Assembly (NCBI RefSeq): GCF_004348825.1
Contig: NZ_SMJU01000017.1
Span: 1 to 64,000, forward strand
Source of the DNA: Arundinibacter roseus
GTDB taxonomy: Bacteria > Bacteroidota > Bacteroidia > Cytophagales > Spirosomataceae
DNA length: 64,000 bases
Reading direction: 5' to 3'
The position numbers were made by a program, and so were the translations under genes. The notes below the pieces were generated by a model. That model was not told the DNA's origin. It did no database searches and saw only the letters and a list, made by a program, of their open reading frames with translations. Shown here one piece after another: positions 17,638 through 27,046 of the stretch (positions within the stretch are counted from its first letter, which is position 1; the number at the start of each line of letters is the position of its first letter).

Positions 17638-17842
17638 TGGCCTTTATGAAATTACAAAGAGCGCCAATGTCGTGAAAAGGAGAAATGACCCAACCGGCAT
17701 TGGAGAGCCGGTACAAATCTTTTCCCTCAACTTCTACCTCAAAATTATTGGCCAGAAAAAAGTACTTGCCCTCCCGTTTCAAAATGGATATTCCCATTTC
17801 TTTAAAGGCATATTCGACAAAATCGGCTTCGTTATATTCCAT
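17627..17842 (-). CDS. 71-residue small protein, unknown
   Basis: Acidic 71-residue protein: MEYNEADFVEYAFKEMGISI, then KYFFLANNFEVEVEGKDLY, and an end of ALCNFIKANAS. It fits a small beta-rich fold. It starts 3 bases after the nickel transporter gene and overlaps the DUF151 gene start by 11 bases, so it is translated as part of a coupled trio. No family recognised. Confidence 0.65.
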   Translation of the reverse strand: MEYNEADFVEYAFKEMGISILKREGKYFFLANNFEVEVEGKDLYRLSNAGWVISPFHDIGALCNFIKANAS

Positions 17843-17845
17843 TTT

Positions 17846-18463
17846 TTACAACAAATTTTCAAGTAACACCTTTCCTCCCAATCCAATACAAAGTACCGAC
17901 GAGAAGATCGTCAGCGCTTTTTGCACCACCGGATTCTGCATTACTTTTTCTGAAAATGGAACGCTGAAAATCCCCGCAGCAAGGATCATTCCGGCCACCG
18001 AACCTATACCAAATATCAGCAGGTAAGCCATAGAACTGGCAGCATCGGTGAGTGTAGCCAACACGGACATCATCAGGGCCCCGCTTCCGGCCAGGCCGTG
18101 CAGCAGGCCCACGCCATAGGCCAGCGAGTGCTGGGAGTCATGTGCGTGATTGTGGCTATGGGTATGGGATTTTCGGCCCATCTGCATCAGACGAAATCCA
18201 CCCAAACCAATGAGCATGAGGCCAACTCCTGCTTCCAGAAATCGAAATAATTCTTCCTGAACAACGAGCCGGCCCAACACAAATATACTGCCAATCAGTA
18301 AAAGCGTGGACGTGTGCCCAAGTCCCCAGAAAAAGCCATCTTTAACAGCCAGGCGGGCGTTGTTTCGGCGGGTAACGAGCGTACTTACCGCCACGAGGTG
18401 ATCGGCCTCAAAGGCATGACCAAACCCAACAAGTGCCGCAAAAAGTAAGGGAGTTGCTTCCAT
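17846..18463 (-). CDS. NicO/UreH-type nickel transporter
   Basis: Inner-membrane metal transporter, 205 residues with about six membrane segments. The N-terminal signature is H16-AFEA-D21-H22 (GHAFEADHLVAVSTLV), matching the HX4DH nickel-binding motif of NiCoT/UreH-type permeases, followed by GLGHTSTLLLIG. A His-rich cytoplasmic or periplasmic loop (HTHSHNHAHDSQH) lies in the middle. It sits in the hydrogenase operon, which strongly suggests Ni2+ supply for HypA/HypB. Together with the TonB receptor at 20941-23190 it could make an outer-plus-inner-membrane nickel route. Family assignment good; metal inferred. Confidence 0.88.
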   Translation of the reverse strand: MEATPLLFAALVGFGHAFEADHLVAVSTLVTRRNNARLAVKDGFFWGLGHTSTLLLIGSIFVLGRLVVQEELFRFLEAGVGLMLIGLGGFRLMQMGRKSHTHSHNHAHDSQHSLAYGVGLLHGLAGSGALMMSVLATLTDAASSMAYLLIFGIGSVAGMILAAGIFSVPFSEKVMQNPVVQKALTIFSSVLCIGLGGKVLLENLL

Positions 18464-18507
18464 TCTGTAATCAAAGTTGAGGGTTAGATTTTTGGGTTAA
18501 AGGTTAA

Positions 18508-19635
18508 CTAAGCAGGATCATTGAGTTCATAAAGCATAATCCGGTGGTTTCCGGTATCGGCTACGCCCATCCACGACCCGGCAACGCTCAGGGAAAACGG
18601 CCAGTAAAGCTGATGTTCCGTTCCGTAGCGAGAGTTTGAATTTTCGCTGCCGGTAGCAAAATTCAGGTGCCCAATCAGGTTGTCGGCAGGCGCTGCGTTG
18701 TGCGTGGGAACCTTCTCAAACCACAGCAAACGGCTATTGCCTGTATCGGCCACGAAAAGTCCATTTTTATAAAAAAAAGCATCATACGTCCAACTGAGTG
18801 AGTTTTGTTTAGGAATAAGACTAAACTGATTCATTCCATTGGCGTCAAAATCAGGTTGGCCAATAATCACATCGGCGGGTTTCAGGGGTGCATCCTGCCA
18901 GCGATTCCAAAGCAAAACCCGGTAATACTGTGTATCAGCAATTATCAGGCTCCCTGCCTCATTGAGTCGTACAGAATACGGCCAAATGGGCTCATGATTT
19001 TCATAATCCCGTACATTAAAGGCTGGTTTTCCGATGACTCCACTTGCGGCGGTAAAATTTTGAGTCGGAATTTCTTCAAAAAACAGCACCCGCCGATTTC
19101 CGGTATCAGCGATCCACAGGCTTTTGCCATCCGAAAAAACACCATACGGCCAATGCAGCGACTGCGCAGAGGGTATACTGCCGATGCCCATCACATTGGG
19201 TTGATTTTGTTCAAAATCCGGCTGCCCCAGTACTACATCGGCGGCCTGCCCGTGAGTGGTCGGAAACGAATTCCAGATCAGCACCCGGTGATTCCAGGCA
19301 TCGGCTACGATTAATCGCGTTCCGTCGGACCATACACCGGAAGGATATTGCAACGTATGGCTCGTTACACCGGAGCCGGAGTTTCGTCCGGTGTCGGTTG
19401 TATCGAGTTGCCCAAGCACCACATCGGCGGTGGCATATTCTGTACCAGGAATTTTATTCCAGATAAACACCCGATTTTGACCAGTGTCAGCCACGATCAG
19501 CCCGTTTGTGTGTAACCAAACACCCCGGGGTGCCAAAAAAGGACTGTCAGGATCACCCTTAAAAACCGTTATTTGGCGCACAACAGGAGGCAGGGTGTTC
19601 AGCGAAGCAGTGTAGGTTTCGGAAGTAATGGTCAT
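18508..19635 (-). CDS. NHL-repeat beta-propeller protein of the hydrogenase locus
   Basis: 375 residues made of about six NHL-type blades. The repeated core is PxGVW...LIVADTxNxRVLIWN followed by VLGQPDF (for example LIVADAWNHRVLIWN, then ADVVLGQPDFEQN). There is no signal peptide or membrane segment, so it is cytoplasmic. NHL proteins are found beside group 2a hydrogenases elsewhere, and a structural or docking role for the hydrogenase is plausible. It lies between hypE (with a small remnant in the gap) and the nickel transporter. Confidence 0.9.
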   Translation of the reverse strand: MTITSETYTASLNTLPPVVRQITVFKGDPDSPFLAPRGVWLHTNGLIVADTGQNRVFIWNKIPGTEYATADVVLGQLDTTDTGRNSGSGVTSHTLQYPSGVWSDGTRLIVADAWNHRVLIWNSFPTTHGQAADVVLGQPDFEQNQPNVMGIGSIPSAQSLHWPYGVFSDGKSLWIADTGNRRVLFFEEIPTQNFTAASGVIGKPAFNVRDYENHEPIWPYSVRLNEAGSLIIADTQYYRVLLWNRWQDAPLKPADVIIGQPDFDANGMNQFSLIPKQNSLSWTYDAFFYKNGLFVADTGNSRLLWFEKVPTHNAAPADNLIGHLNFATGSENSNSRYGTEHQLYWPFSLSVAGSWMGVADTGNHRIMLYELNDPA

Positions 19636-19665
19636 TGATTAGTCTGGTAAAGCTCTATAAATTCA

Positions 19666-19791
19666 TTAACCATTGGTTTTAAACTGCTGGTAATTGATAT
19701 TTTCCATAAGTCCGGGGCCCAGTTCTTTATGCACCTGAATACTGGCACCTACAATGTCGTAGGAGAGTTGAGTTACTTCTTTTTTTGTCAT
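19666..19791 (-). pseudogene. Truncated GxxExxY-family gene remnant
   Basis: A 41-codon open frame beginning MTKKEVTQLSYDIVGASIQV and continuing HKELGPGLMENINY. This is the start of the widespread GxxExxY proteins (normally about 120-130 residues, 'IGAAIEVHKELGPGLLESVY'). The frame stops six residues after the motif, so it is a fragment. It occupies most of the 240-base gap between hypE and the NHL gene. A second frame running into the NHL start carries no recognisable remainder. Confidence 0.7.
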
Positions 19792-19875
19792 TTGAGGAGT
19801 TTTTGAGGGTTTAATTTTTTCTTTGAAACAAGTTGTGCTTACTTTTCTTAATTCCTTAATGGTGAAAAAGACCTA

Positions 19876-20916
19876 TTAACAAATACGCGGGAGTTGCTCA
19901 CCTACCAGCATATTAACAACCCGTTTGCCGCCAATGCGGCTTGTCAGTACTACCTGTGCGGGGTGCTCCGGCACTACTTCGCCAATGATTGCGGCCTGTT
20001 TGCCCACGTCAGTTTCACGCAACTTTGTCAATACCTGATCGGCTACGTCAGCGGCAACCAACGCCAGAAAAATGCCTTCATTGGCTACATACAGCGGATC
20101 AAGTCCCAGCAGTTCGCAGGCTCCGGCGACATCGTCCAAAACCGGAATTTGCTCTTGCATAATATCAATTCCCAGGCTACAATCGCGCGCAATTTCGTTG
20201 AGAACCGTGGCAACGCCGCCGCGCGTAGGATCGCGCAGGAGATGAATAGCGGAACCAAATTCGTCCAGAAGACTCTTGACAGCATGATTCAAATTGACCG
20301 TATCACTCACTAGATCCGTCTCAAAATCAAGCCCTTCCCGCACCGACATAATGGCAATGCCATGCGTAGCCACGTAGCCCGACACAATCAGTTTATCGCC
20401 CGGCTGAATATAGGTTGTCGAAATTTTTGCCTGCGGATGCACTTGTCCGATACCCGAGGTATTTATAAAAATCTTATCACCTTTTCCTTTCTCCACCACC
20501 TTGGTGTCGCCCGTCACAATGGAAACTCCGGCTCGTTCGGCAGCAAATTTTATAGCGACCAGAATCTCCCAGAATTCGCTCATGGGCAGACCTTCTTCAA
20601 TAATAAAACTAAGGGAAAGATACTTCGGTACGGCCCCGCACATGGCCAGATCATTCACGGTACCGTTCACGGCTAGTTCTCCAATGTTTCCTCCCGGAAA
20701 AAAAATCGGTGAAATGACGTAGCTATCGGTAGAAAAAGCCAACGGGCCGGACAGTTCAAAAACGGCGCCGTCGTGGTGCGTGTCGAGTAGCGGGTTTTTG
20801 AGTAAGTCAAATACACCCGCTGCAAGTAATTTGGACGTCAGAATACCACCGCTGCCATGACCGAGGGTAATCACATCAAAATCAAGCTGAGGCATGGGGC
20901 AGGTAAGAGCGATCAT
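19876..20916 (-). CDS. hypE: Hydrogenase maturation protein HypE
   Basis: Dehydrates the carbamoyl group that HypF attaches to its C-terminal Cys, giving the thiocyanate that supplies the CN ligands of the active-site iron. 346 residues, PurM-like fold: ITLGHGSGGILTSKLL near the N-terminus, FSTDSYVISPIFFPGGNIG (ATP-binding region), and LRDPTRGGVATVLNEIA at about 230. The protein ends in PRIC, the functional C-terminus carrying the modified Cys, so it is intact. It follows the TonB-receptor gene by 24 bases. Confidence 0.96.
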   Translation of the reverse strand: MIALTCPMPQLDFDVITLGHGSGGILTSKLLAAGVFDLLKNPLLDTHHDGAVFELSGPLAFSTDSYVISPIFFPGGNIGELAVNGTVNDLAMCGAVPKYLSLSFIIEEGLPMSEFWEILVAIKFAAERAGVSIVTGDTKVVEKGKGDKIFINTSGIGQVHPQAKISTTYIQPGDKLIVSGYVATHGIAIMSVREGLDFETDLVSDTVNLNHAVKSLLDEFGSAIHLLRDPTRGGVATVLNEIARDCSLGIDIMQEQIPVLDDVAGACELLGLDPLYVANEGIFLALVAADVADQVLTKLRETDVGKQAAIIGEVVPEHPAQVVLTSRIGGKRVVNMLVGEQLPRIC

Positions 20917-20940
20917 AGGAAGGTTTTGAAGTGGAGTTGA

Positions 20941-23190
20941 TTAAAAGAATTTGGTAAATGAAAGCCGGGCAAAAAAAGGACTTCCTGCCGTAAAATGAAT
21001 CTCTTCCACGGGTTGTGCTTCGTCAAACAATCGGCTTTCGGTCGCAAATTGAGTTTCTTTCCATTTGGTATTGAGCAGGTTATTGACCGTCAGCCCGAGC
21101 ACATAATTTTTGCGGGTATAGTTGAGTTGTGCGTCACTGATCAAATACCCTTTTGCTATCAGGCTATTGTCTTCATTGGCGGGGCGGTCGGCCATGTAGC
21201 GGTAGCGCAGCGAGCCACTGAATGCTTTTTTACCCTGAATCGTGAGGCCGCCAATGGAAGTAAACGTTGGAGCAAGTGGAATATAATTTTGTCCCGCTTC
21301 CTCGCCCAAAGCGCGCGGTTTGGTCAGATTTACATCGACATCCAGAAAAAGTACCGGGAGAATCTGATAGCGGGCCGAAAGTTCTACGCCCTCCCGCCGG
21401 GTTTTTCCGCCGGGCTCCACTACGCCCGCATCGCCTACGTACACAAATTCCTGATCCATCCATAAGTACCAGGCGGCGGCATTGATATATAACCGTGGAA
21501 AAGGTTTCCAGTTAAGCCCCAGGTCGGTGCCATAGGCAGGGGGTAAAATCTGCCGGCCTCCCTGCGGCACTACCACCCGCGTATCGTTGGAGTGGTACCC
21601 TTTGCCGCTATTGACGTAAAATTGCAGCGTGGAATTGGGTGTATAATAGACATTCAGTTTGGGCAGGAAAATTCCACTCGACGCCCGCCCGGAAATTACT
21701 CCGAGTTTATCTTCATAGCGATTAGTAAAAATATCATATCGCAGGCCAATATTGACACCAAGCTGAGAATTTATCGTCAGGTTATGATCTACATAAACTC
21801 CCACAGCGGCCTCATTGACATCGCCATATTGCAGGCGATTTCGGATTTGGGTTCGGTTCAGAGTTTGCGAAAGTTCCGAATCCTGCGTCAGATCGTGGCG
21901 GTAGGTGACGCCCACGGTGCTTTCTGAACGCTTTCCCTGCACGGTGTAGCTGCCGTTGTAGCCAAAAAGGTTTCGTTTTTCAAATTGCCTGATCTGATCA
22001 CCGTTGATGGGATCATCCAGAAAAAAAGTGAAATTGGAAAAAAGCTCAAACGTATAGTTGGTGTAATAAACCTGATTTTTCATTAAATGCCCCCGAGGCG
22101 TAGTCGTCAAAAATTGCAGGTTGACATTCGTCCGTGACGTTTCGCCTCCTTCGGTATCGTCAATTGCGCCATAGTGCGAGATTTGCCCGGACTCAACCGC
22201 CCGGTCCGGAATTTGTCCGGAGTGATTCCACTTGCTCCAAAAGGCCGAAAAAGAAGCGTTCAGGTACGTAGATGGGCTGATTTTCCCAAAATATTTCCCC
22301 AAAGTATTGAACCGATTAAATCGTTGCGGAGAATCAAAATAGCTATTTGAGAAATTGTATTCCGTAGCGAGAAACGCCGATTGGTTATTTTGTTTGGCTT
22401 TTTGACTCAGCAAATCAACCGCACCCAGCACGCGAAAAGTATCAAACTGCCCGATTTCGGCTTTCACAAAACTCCGGTCCAGTACGTCCCGGGTGCGAAA
22501 ATCGACCCAGCCTGCGGTGGCAAAATTGCCGTGTTCTGCCGAGTAAGGCCCTTTTTTGAACGCTACCTGTTCAATCAACTCAGGGATAATAAAGTGCAAA
22601 TCGGCATAGCCCTGCCCGTGCGCATGCGAAACCATATTGACCGGCATGCCGTCGGCGGTGAGTTGTACGTCTGTGCCGTGGTCAATATCAAATCCACGCA
22701 AAAAAATCTGCTCTGCCTTGCCGCCACCCGCATGTTGCCCAATAAAAAGCCCCGGTACCTGCCGAAGCACTTCCTGAGAATTAATGATCGGCCGCAGGCT
22801 AATATCAATTTTATTGATTAGCTGTCGCTGATGTGCCTGTTGGGTATGCACTTTAACCTCTTCCAGTTCAACGGATTGGGTTGTAAGCGAAAAAAGGACG
22901 GGTTGCTTTTGCGGAACACTCACACTTTTTTGCACACGTTCAAAGCCAATAAACGTTACCTGCACCTGATAAGAGCCTGCCGGAATATCCTGAAAAACAA
23001 ATTCCCCTACTTCGTTGGTCGTACGAATCAAGGCCGGATCATCGTCTAGCTGAACGGTGGCTCCGGCCAAAGGCTTGTTGGTAAGTCCCTGAAAAACAAT
23101 CCCTTTTAATGGAAAGTTTTGAGCGTAGGCGACCACACCAAAAAGTAAAAACAAAACTGTGGTACAACCTTTTCTCATACGTAAGTGCAT
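20941..23190 (-). CDS. TonB-dependent outer-membrane receptor inside the hyp operon
   Basis: 749 residues. Signal peptide (an alternative start four codons in, MRKGCTTVLFLLFGVVAYAQ, looks cleaner), then a carboxypeptidase-like regulatory domain (about 30-110: IVFQGLTNKPLAGATVQLDD), a plug domain (about 120-240: EVLRQVPGLFIGQHAGGGKA) and a 22-strand barrel to the aromatic C-terminus (SFTKFF). A His-rich stretch in the plug (NMVSHAHGQGYADLHF) is notable. It lies between hypD and hypE in the same direction with small gaps, so it is co-expressed with nickel-centre assembly. Uptake of nickel (or a nickel/iron chelate) for hydrogenase is the natural inference; the substrate is not proven by sequence. 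Confidence 0.9.
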   Translation of the reverse strand: MHLRMRKGCTTVLFLLFGVVAYAQNFPLKGIVFQGLTNKPLAGATVQLDDDPALIRTTNEVGEFVFQDIPAGSYQVQVTFIGFERVQKSVSVPQKQPVLFSLTTQSVELEEVKVHTQQAHQRQLINKIDISLRPIINSQEVLRQVPGLFIGQHAGGGKAEQIFLRGFDIDHGTDVQLTADGMPVNMVSHAHGQGYADLHFIIPELIEQVAFKKGPYSAEHGNFATAGWVDFRTRDVLDRSFVKAEIGQFDTFRVLGAVDLLSQKAKQNNQSAFLATEYNFSNSYFDSPQRFNRFNTLGKYFGKISPSTYLNASFSAFWSKWNHSGQIPDRAVESGQISHYGAIDDTEGGETSRTNVNLQFLTTTPRGHLMKNQVYYTNYTFELFSNFTFFLDDPINGDQIRQFEKRNLFGYNGSYTVQGKRSESTVGVTYRHDLTQDSELSQTLNRTQIRNRLQYGDVNEAAVGVYVDHNLTINSQLGVNIGLRYDIFTNRYEDKLGVISGRASSGIFLPKLNVYYTPNSTLQFYVNSGKGYHSNDTRVVVPQGGRQILPPAYGTDLGLNWKPFPRLYINAAAWYLWMDQEFVYVGDAGVVEPGGKTRREGVELSARYQILPVLFLDVDVNLTKPRALGEEAGQNYIPLAPTFTSIGGLTIQGKKAFSGSLRYRYMADRPANEDNSLIAKGYLISDAQLNYTRKNYVLGLTVNNLLNTKWKETQFATESRLFDEAQPVEEIHFTAGSPFFARLSFTKFF

Positions 23191-23249
23191 CTCCTTTTAA
23201 CTAGTATTTCAAGAAAAAATTTATTCATAAAACATTGACTATCATTTTA

Positions 23250-24341
23250 TTAAAGCCCAACTCCCGAAAAGTGAAAATAAGCTGCGCAGGCTCCTTCCGA
23301 CGATACCATGGGTGCGCCTAGCGGATTTTCGGGGGTACATTTTTTACCAAACTGACTACATTCATAGGGTTTTTTGATCCCTTTCAATACCTGTCCGGCA
23401 ATACAATCGACGCACTCCGGTACTTTCGGAATCGAGACCGAAAATTTACGGTTCGCATCAAAAGCCGCAAGCTCAGGCCGCACTTCCAGGCCACTGTGCG
23501 GAATGGTGCCAATGCCCCGCCACTCGCGGTCGGTAACTTCAAAAACCTGCTGTATGACCCGCTGCGCTTCGGGGTTTCCTTCGGCAGGAACTACCCGACT
23601 GTATTGATTTTCAAGCGTAGCCCGTCCTGCTTCCAGCTGCCGGACGGTCATCAAAATGCCCTGCAAAAGATCTACGGGCTCAAAACCCGTGACGACCATC
23701 GGGATTTTGTGTTTTTCTACCAATCCATAATATTCGCTGATTCCCATAATAGTACAGACGTGGCCCGCTGCCAGAAAACCCTGTATCCGTACGTCTTCGT
23801 CATTCATGACGGCATCAATTGCGGGCGGCACGAGTACGTGCGAGGCCAAAATGGAGTAATTGGTGAGACCCAAACGCTGGGCGTGAACGACCGACAGTGC
23901 ATTGGCAGGAGCCGTAGTTTCGAAGCCAACAGCAAAAAACACAACCTCGCGGTCCGGATGCTGCTGCGCTATTTTGACGGCTTCGAGCGGCGAGTACAAA
24001 ATACGTACATCAGCCCCGCCGGCTTTGGCTTCCAGCAGGCTTTTTCGGGAGCCCGGCACGCGAATCATATCCCCAAACGAGCACATAATGACACCTTTTT
24101 CCTCCGCCAAATAGACCGCTTTGTCGATCAAATGAACGGGAGTTACGCATACCGGACAGCCCGGCCCGTGCACCATCCGTACATTTTCGGGTAGTAAATC
24201 GAGCAGGCCGTTTTTGACAAGACTGTGGGTTTGTCCACCGCAAACTTCCATGATGGTCCAGGGGCGGGTCGTGATTTTGTGCAACTCACCAACGTAGCTT
24301 TCGACCACTTCGGGGTCGCGGTATTCCGTTAAGAATTTCAT
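23250..24341 (-). CDS. hypD: Hydrogenase maturation protein HypD
   Basis: Central scaffold that, with HypC, builds the Fe(CN)2CO group. 363 residues. Conserved motifs: MEVCGGQTHSL (about 32-42), HGPGCPVCVTP (about 58-68), FFAVGFETTAP (about 155), and the C-terminal Fe-S cysteines in VPECVDCIAG ... YECSQFGKKC ... EGACAAYF. Full length. It follows hypC by 32 bases. Confidence 0.97.
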   Translation of the reverse strand: MKFLTEYRDPEVVESYVGELHKITTRPWTIMEVCGGQTHSLVKNGLLDLLPENVRMVHGPGCPVCVTPVHLIDKAVYLAEEKGVIMCSFGDMIRVPGSRKSLLEAKAGGADVRILYSPLEAVKIAQQHPDREVVFFAVGFETTAPANALSVVHAQRLGLTNYSILASHVLVPPAIDAVMNDEDVRIQGFLAAGHVCTIMGISEYYGLVEKHKIPMVVTGFEPVDLLQGILMTVRQLEAGRATLENQYSRVVPAEGNPEAQRVIQQVFEVTDREWRGIGTIPHSGLEVRPELAAFDANRKFSVSIPKVPECVDCIAGQVLKGIKKPYECSQFGKKCTPENPLGAPMVSSEGACAAYFHFSGVGL

Positions 24342-24373
24342 AGGGTAAGGAGAAAATAAGGTTCAATCGATGA

Positions 24374-24664
24374 TTACTGATCCAGACCGGGGCCGTCGTG
24401 GCGGTCAATTTGCGAAGCTTCCACCAGTTCGTCCAGTTCTCCGATTTCTTCCAGATACCGGAACGTCTTTTGGGCTTCCTCTTCATTGACCACACTAATG
24501 GCCACGCCCACGTGCACAAGCACATAGTCGCCGATTTCGGCATGCGGAACCATTTCCAGACTAGCCTCTTTGGTTATTCCTCCAAAAAGAATTTTAGCCA
24601 TTTTTACGGCTCCATTATACTGATAATCAATTGATTTTATTTTTCCGGGAATTGCCAGGCACAT
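24374..24664 (-). CDS. hypC: Hydrogenase maturation chaperone HypC
   Basis: Small chaperone that carries the Fe(CN)2CO unit from HypD to the large subunit. 96 residues, starting MCLAIPGKI with the essential Cys2, then VKMAKILFGG and GDYVLVHVGVAISVVNEEEA. It has a slightly long acidic tail compared with the usual 75-90 residues. It is 21 bases after hypF. Confidence 0.96.
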   Translation of the reverse strand: MCLAIPGKIKSIDYQYNGAVKMAKILFGGITKEASLEMVPHAEIGDYVLVHVGVAISVVNEEEAQKTFRYLEEIGELDELVEASQIDRHDGPGLDQ

Positions 24665-24685
24665 ACGTATAAGGGTTTAATGAGA

Positions 24686-26998
24686 TTAGAAATAAGTAAG
24701 AAGTCCATAGGCCATTTGACCATACGAAACCGATTCATCATTGGGTGATAATTCTTTGTGAAAATAAAGTTCAAACTCCTTTCCCAGGGTAGCCAACAGC
24801 AAGTCAACCAAAACGGCATTCTGAAAAACACCGCCACTGCATGCAATTTTCGTTACCGCCTGCTGCCGCGCAAATGCTGCAATACACCCAACGAGCGACA
24901 GGTGGAATTTTGCGGCGATCCAATCCTTCGGCTTTTCGTCTGCTAAATCCTGTACAACGCCCCGAATCATTTGCTGCGTGGATAGTAGCCCGGTAGCGGT
25001 AAAATCCGGGAGGTATGAATCCAAAGACGACAGCCCGTGCGTACGAAAATAGCCCGCTGCCAGTTGTTCCAGCCGAAGGGCGGCTTGTCCCTCGTAGCTT
25101 TGGCGGTCGCCCAGGCCGAGGAGCGAGGCGACGCCGTCAAAAAGCCTGCCTGCTGAACTGGTTTTAAGCGTATTTTGTGCAAGCATTTTTTGATAAATCT
25201 GTCGTTCTTTTTCGGAAAATTTAGGTTTCAATAGTTCTGTTGCCTGCGGAATATTTTTACAAAGACACAGCGCCGAAATGCGTGGTTCGCGCGCCATTTT
25301 GTCTCCCAGCATCGACTCGAAATAATCGAAATGTGCAACCCTTTCTATTTTTTTATTGGAATAAATAAAAAACTCGCCGCCCCAAATCTGCCCATCGTCC
25401 GGGCCAAAACCGGCACCGTCCCAAACAATGCCAGCCACGGACTCAGAGATATTCAGCAGATTATTTTCGGCAAGTACGGCACAAAAATGAGCCGCATGAT
25501 GCGGAACTTTATGAACCGGTACCGACCATTTTTTACCTAATTCCAGCGCCAGCTGCGTAGAAAAGTAACCTTCATGTGCATCGGCAAAAATACCTTTTAC
25601 CTGTTGTTCAGGAGAAACAGCAAGAATATGCAGCAAATGAGCCAGCGATTGACGGAAACTTTGCTGCGTTTCGTAGCTTTCAAGGTCACCCATGTACTGA
25701 CTTACGTACAATTGTTTCAAAGTATAGAGCGCAAAAGTCCCTTTCATAGAAGCACCCATGCTCAAAAAACAACCCGAATGATCCGGCACGCCCGCAAGGT
25801 TCAGCACAAGTGCCGCCCCGCGACTCCGGCGAACTACAATTTTCTGGCCACTTCCTTCCGTGAACCGTACCACCGAATCATCCTGCGGAACCACAATCCG
25901 GCGATTATGCGTCAGGATAAAATCCGCTACCTGCGGAAGTTGCGCCAGCGCTTTTTCGTCCTCAAACACAATCGGATTTCCGCTGAGATTGCCGCTTGTC
26001 GCTACGAGTGGTTTGCCAAAATCAGCCGAAATAAGCGCCAAAAGCGGCGCATACGGCAACATGACCCCCAACTGTTGCAGGCCGGGCGCTACGTCTTCTA
26101 CCACCGTAGCTCCCGACAAACGCCTCAGCAGCACTATCGGCGCCGCCGAACTTAATAGAGCTTCGGCTTCCTGCTCACGCACAAGTACCTCTCGCTGAGC
26201 AGCTTCCAAATTGGGATAGAGTAGCGCAAAAGGTTTAGTGGGCCGATGCTTACGGGATCTGAGCTGCTGTACCGTTTCGGCGTTAGTAGCGTCACCAAGC
26301 AACAGATACCCGCCAATCCCTTTGACGGCTACGAGTTTACCCTGATTGAGTACCTGCGTCACCTGCTTTAAAATCATGTTTGAATCCTGCCCTATGGAAA
26401 GAACCGCCTCGCCATTTTGCACTTCGTACCAGGCTAGTTGAGGCCCGCAGGCCGGACAAGCCGTGGTTTGGGCATAAAACCGCCGCTCGGTGGGCGCATC
26501 GTATTCGGCCTGACATGCTGCACAAAGCGGAAACTCGGCCATCGTTGTTTGCGGTCGGTCGTAGGGTAGCTGCGTGATGCTCGAAAACCGGGGCCCGCAT
26601 TGCGTACAACTGATAAACGGGTACCGAAACCGGCGGTCGGTCGGGTCGGTTAGCTCGTGTTGGCAGGCCGGACATAGCGCAAAATCGGGCGTAAGCAGGA
26701 GCGTAACCTGCGCTGTTTCGTGGCTTTGAACGATTGCAAAATTTTCAAAGAACTGATTATTAATTTCTTTTACAGTAACTTCTGTAATTTGGGCCAAAGC
26801 CGGTGCCCGGAGGACAATCTCGTCTACGACCTGTTGGGCGGCTTGCTCGTCTTTCAGCAAGAGCGTCAGACGTACGCCTTCTGACCCGTTACTCACCGTG
26901 CCCCGTAACTGCTTTTCACGCGCAATCTGATAGACCAAAGGCCGAAACCCCACTCCCTGCACAAGTCCTGAAAGCTGAATGAGGAAGGTCTTTGTCAC
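24686..26998 (-). CDS. hypF: Carbamoyltransferase HypF
   Basis: Uses carbamoyl phosphate and ATP to carbamoylate HypE, the source of the cyanide ligands. 770 residues with all domains in order: acylphosphatase-like (1-90, GLVQGVGFRPLVYQIA), two zinc fingers (about 110-185, CPACQHELTD ... CTQCGPRF and CAACQAEYD ... CPACGPQL), a YrdC-like domain (about 215-400, VAVKGIGGYLLLGDA) and a Kae1-like domain (about 410-770, HKVPHHAAHFCAVLAE and KIACSGGVFQNAVLV). Complete. It lies between hypB (48 bases upstream) and hypC. Confidence 0.97.
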   Translation of the reverse strand: MTKTFLIQLSGLVQGVGFRPLVYQIAREKQLRGTVSNGSEGVRLTLLLKDEQAAQQVVDEIVLRAPALAQITEVTVKEINNQFFENFAIVQSHETAQVTLLLTPDFALCPACQHELTDPTDRRFRYPFISCTQCGPRFSSITQLPYDRPQTTMAEFPLCAACQAEYDAPTERRFYAQTTACPACGPQLAWYEVQNGEAVLSIGQDSNMILKQVTQVLNQGKLVAVKGIGGYLLLGDATNAETVQQLRSRKHRPTKPFALLYPNLEAAQREVLVREQEAEALLSSAAPIVLLRRLSGATVVEDVAPGLQQLGVMLPYAPLLALISADFGKPLVATSGNLSGNPIVFEDEKALAQLPQVADFILTHNRRIVVPQDDSVVRFTEGSGQKIVVRRSRGAALVLNLAGVPDHSGCFLSMGASMKGTFALYTLKQLYVSQYMGDLESYETQQSFRQSLAHLLHILAVSPEQQVKGIFADAHEGYFSTQLALELGKKWSVPVHKVPHHAAHFCAVLAENNLLNISESVAGIVWDGAGFGPDDGQIWGGEFFIYSNKKIERVAHFDYFESMLGDKMAREPRISALCLCKNIPQATELLKPKFSEKERQIYQKMLAQNTLKTSSAGRLFDGVASLLGLGDRQSYEGQAALRLEQLAAGYFRTHGLSSLDSYLPDFTATGLLSTQQMIRGVVQDLADEKPKDWIAAKFHLSLVGCIAAFARQQAVTKIACSGGVFQNAVLVDLLLATLGKEFELYFHKELSPNDESVSYGQMAYGLLTYF

Positions 26999-27046
26999 GC
27001 TGAAAAGGAAAAATTGGAGGTTCGTTTTTAATTAAAAAAGTACACA

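Noticed and set aside
23496-24194. 232-codon plus-strand frame opposite hypD
   Set aside because: hypD is intact on the minus strand; this is a mirror frame.
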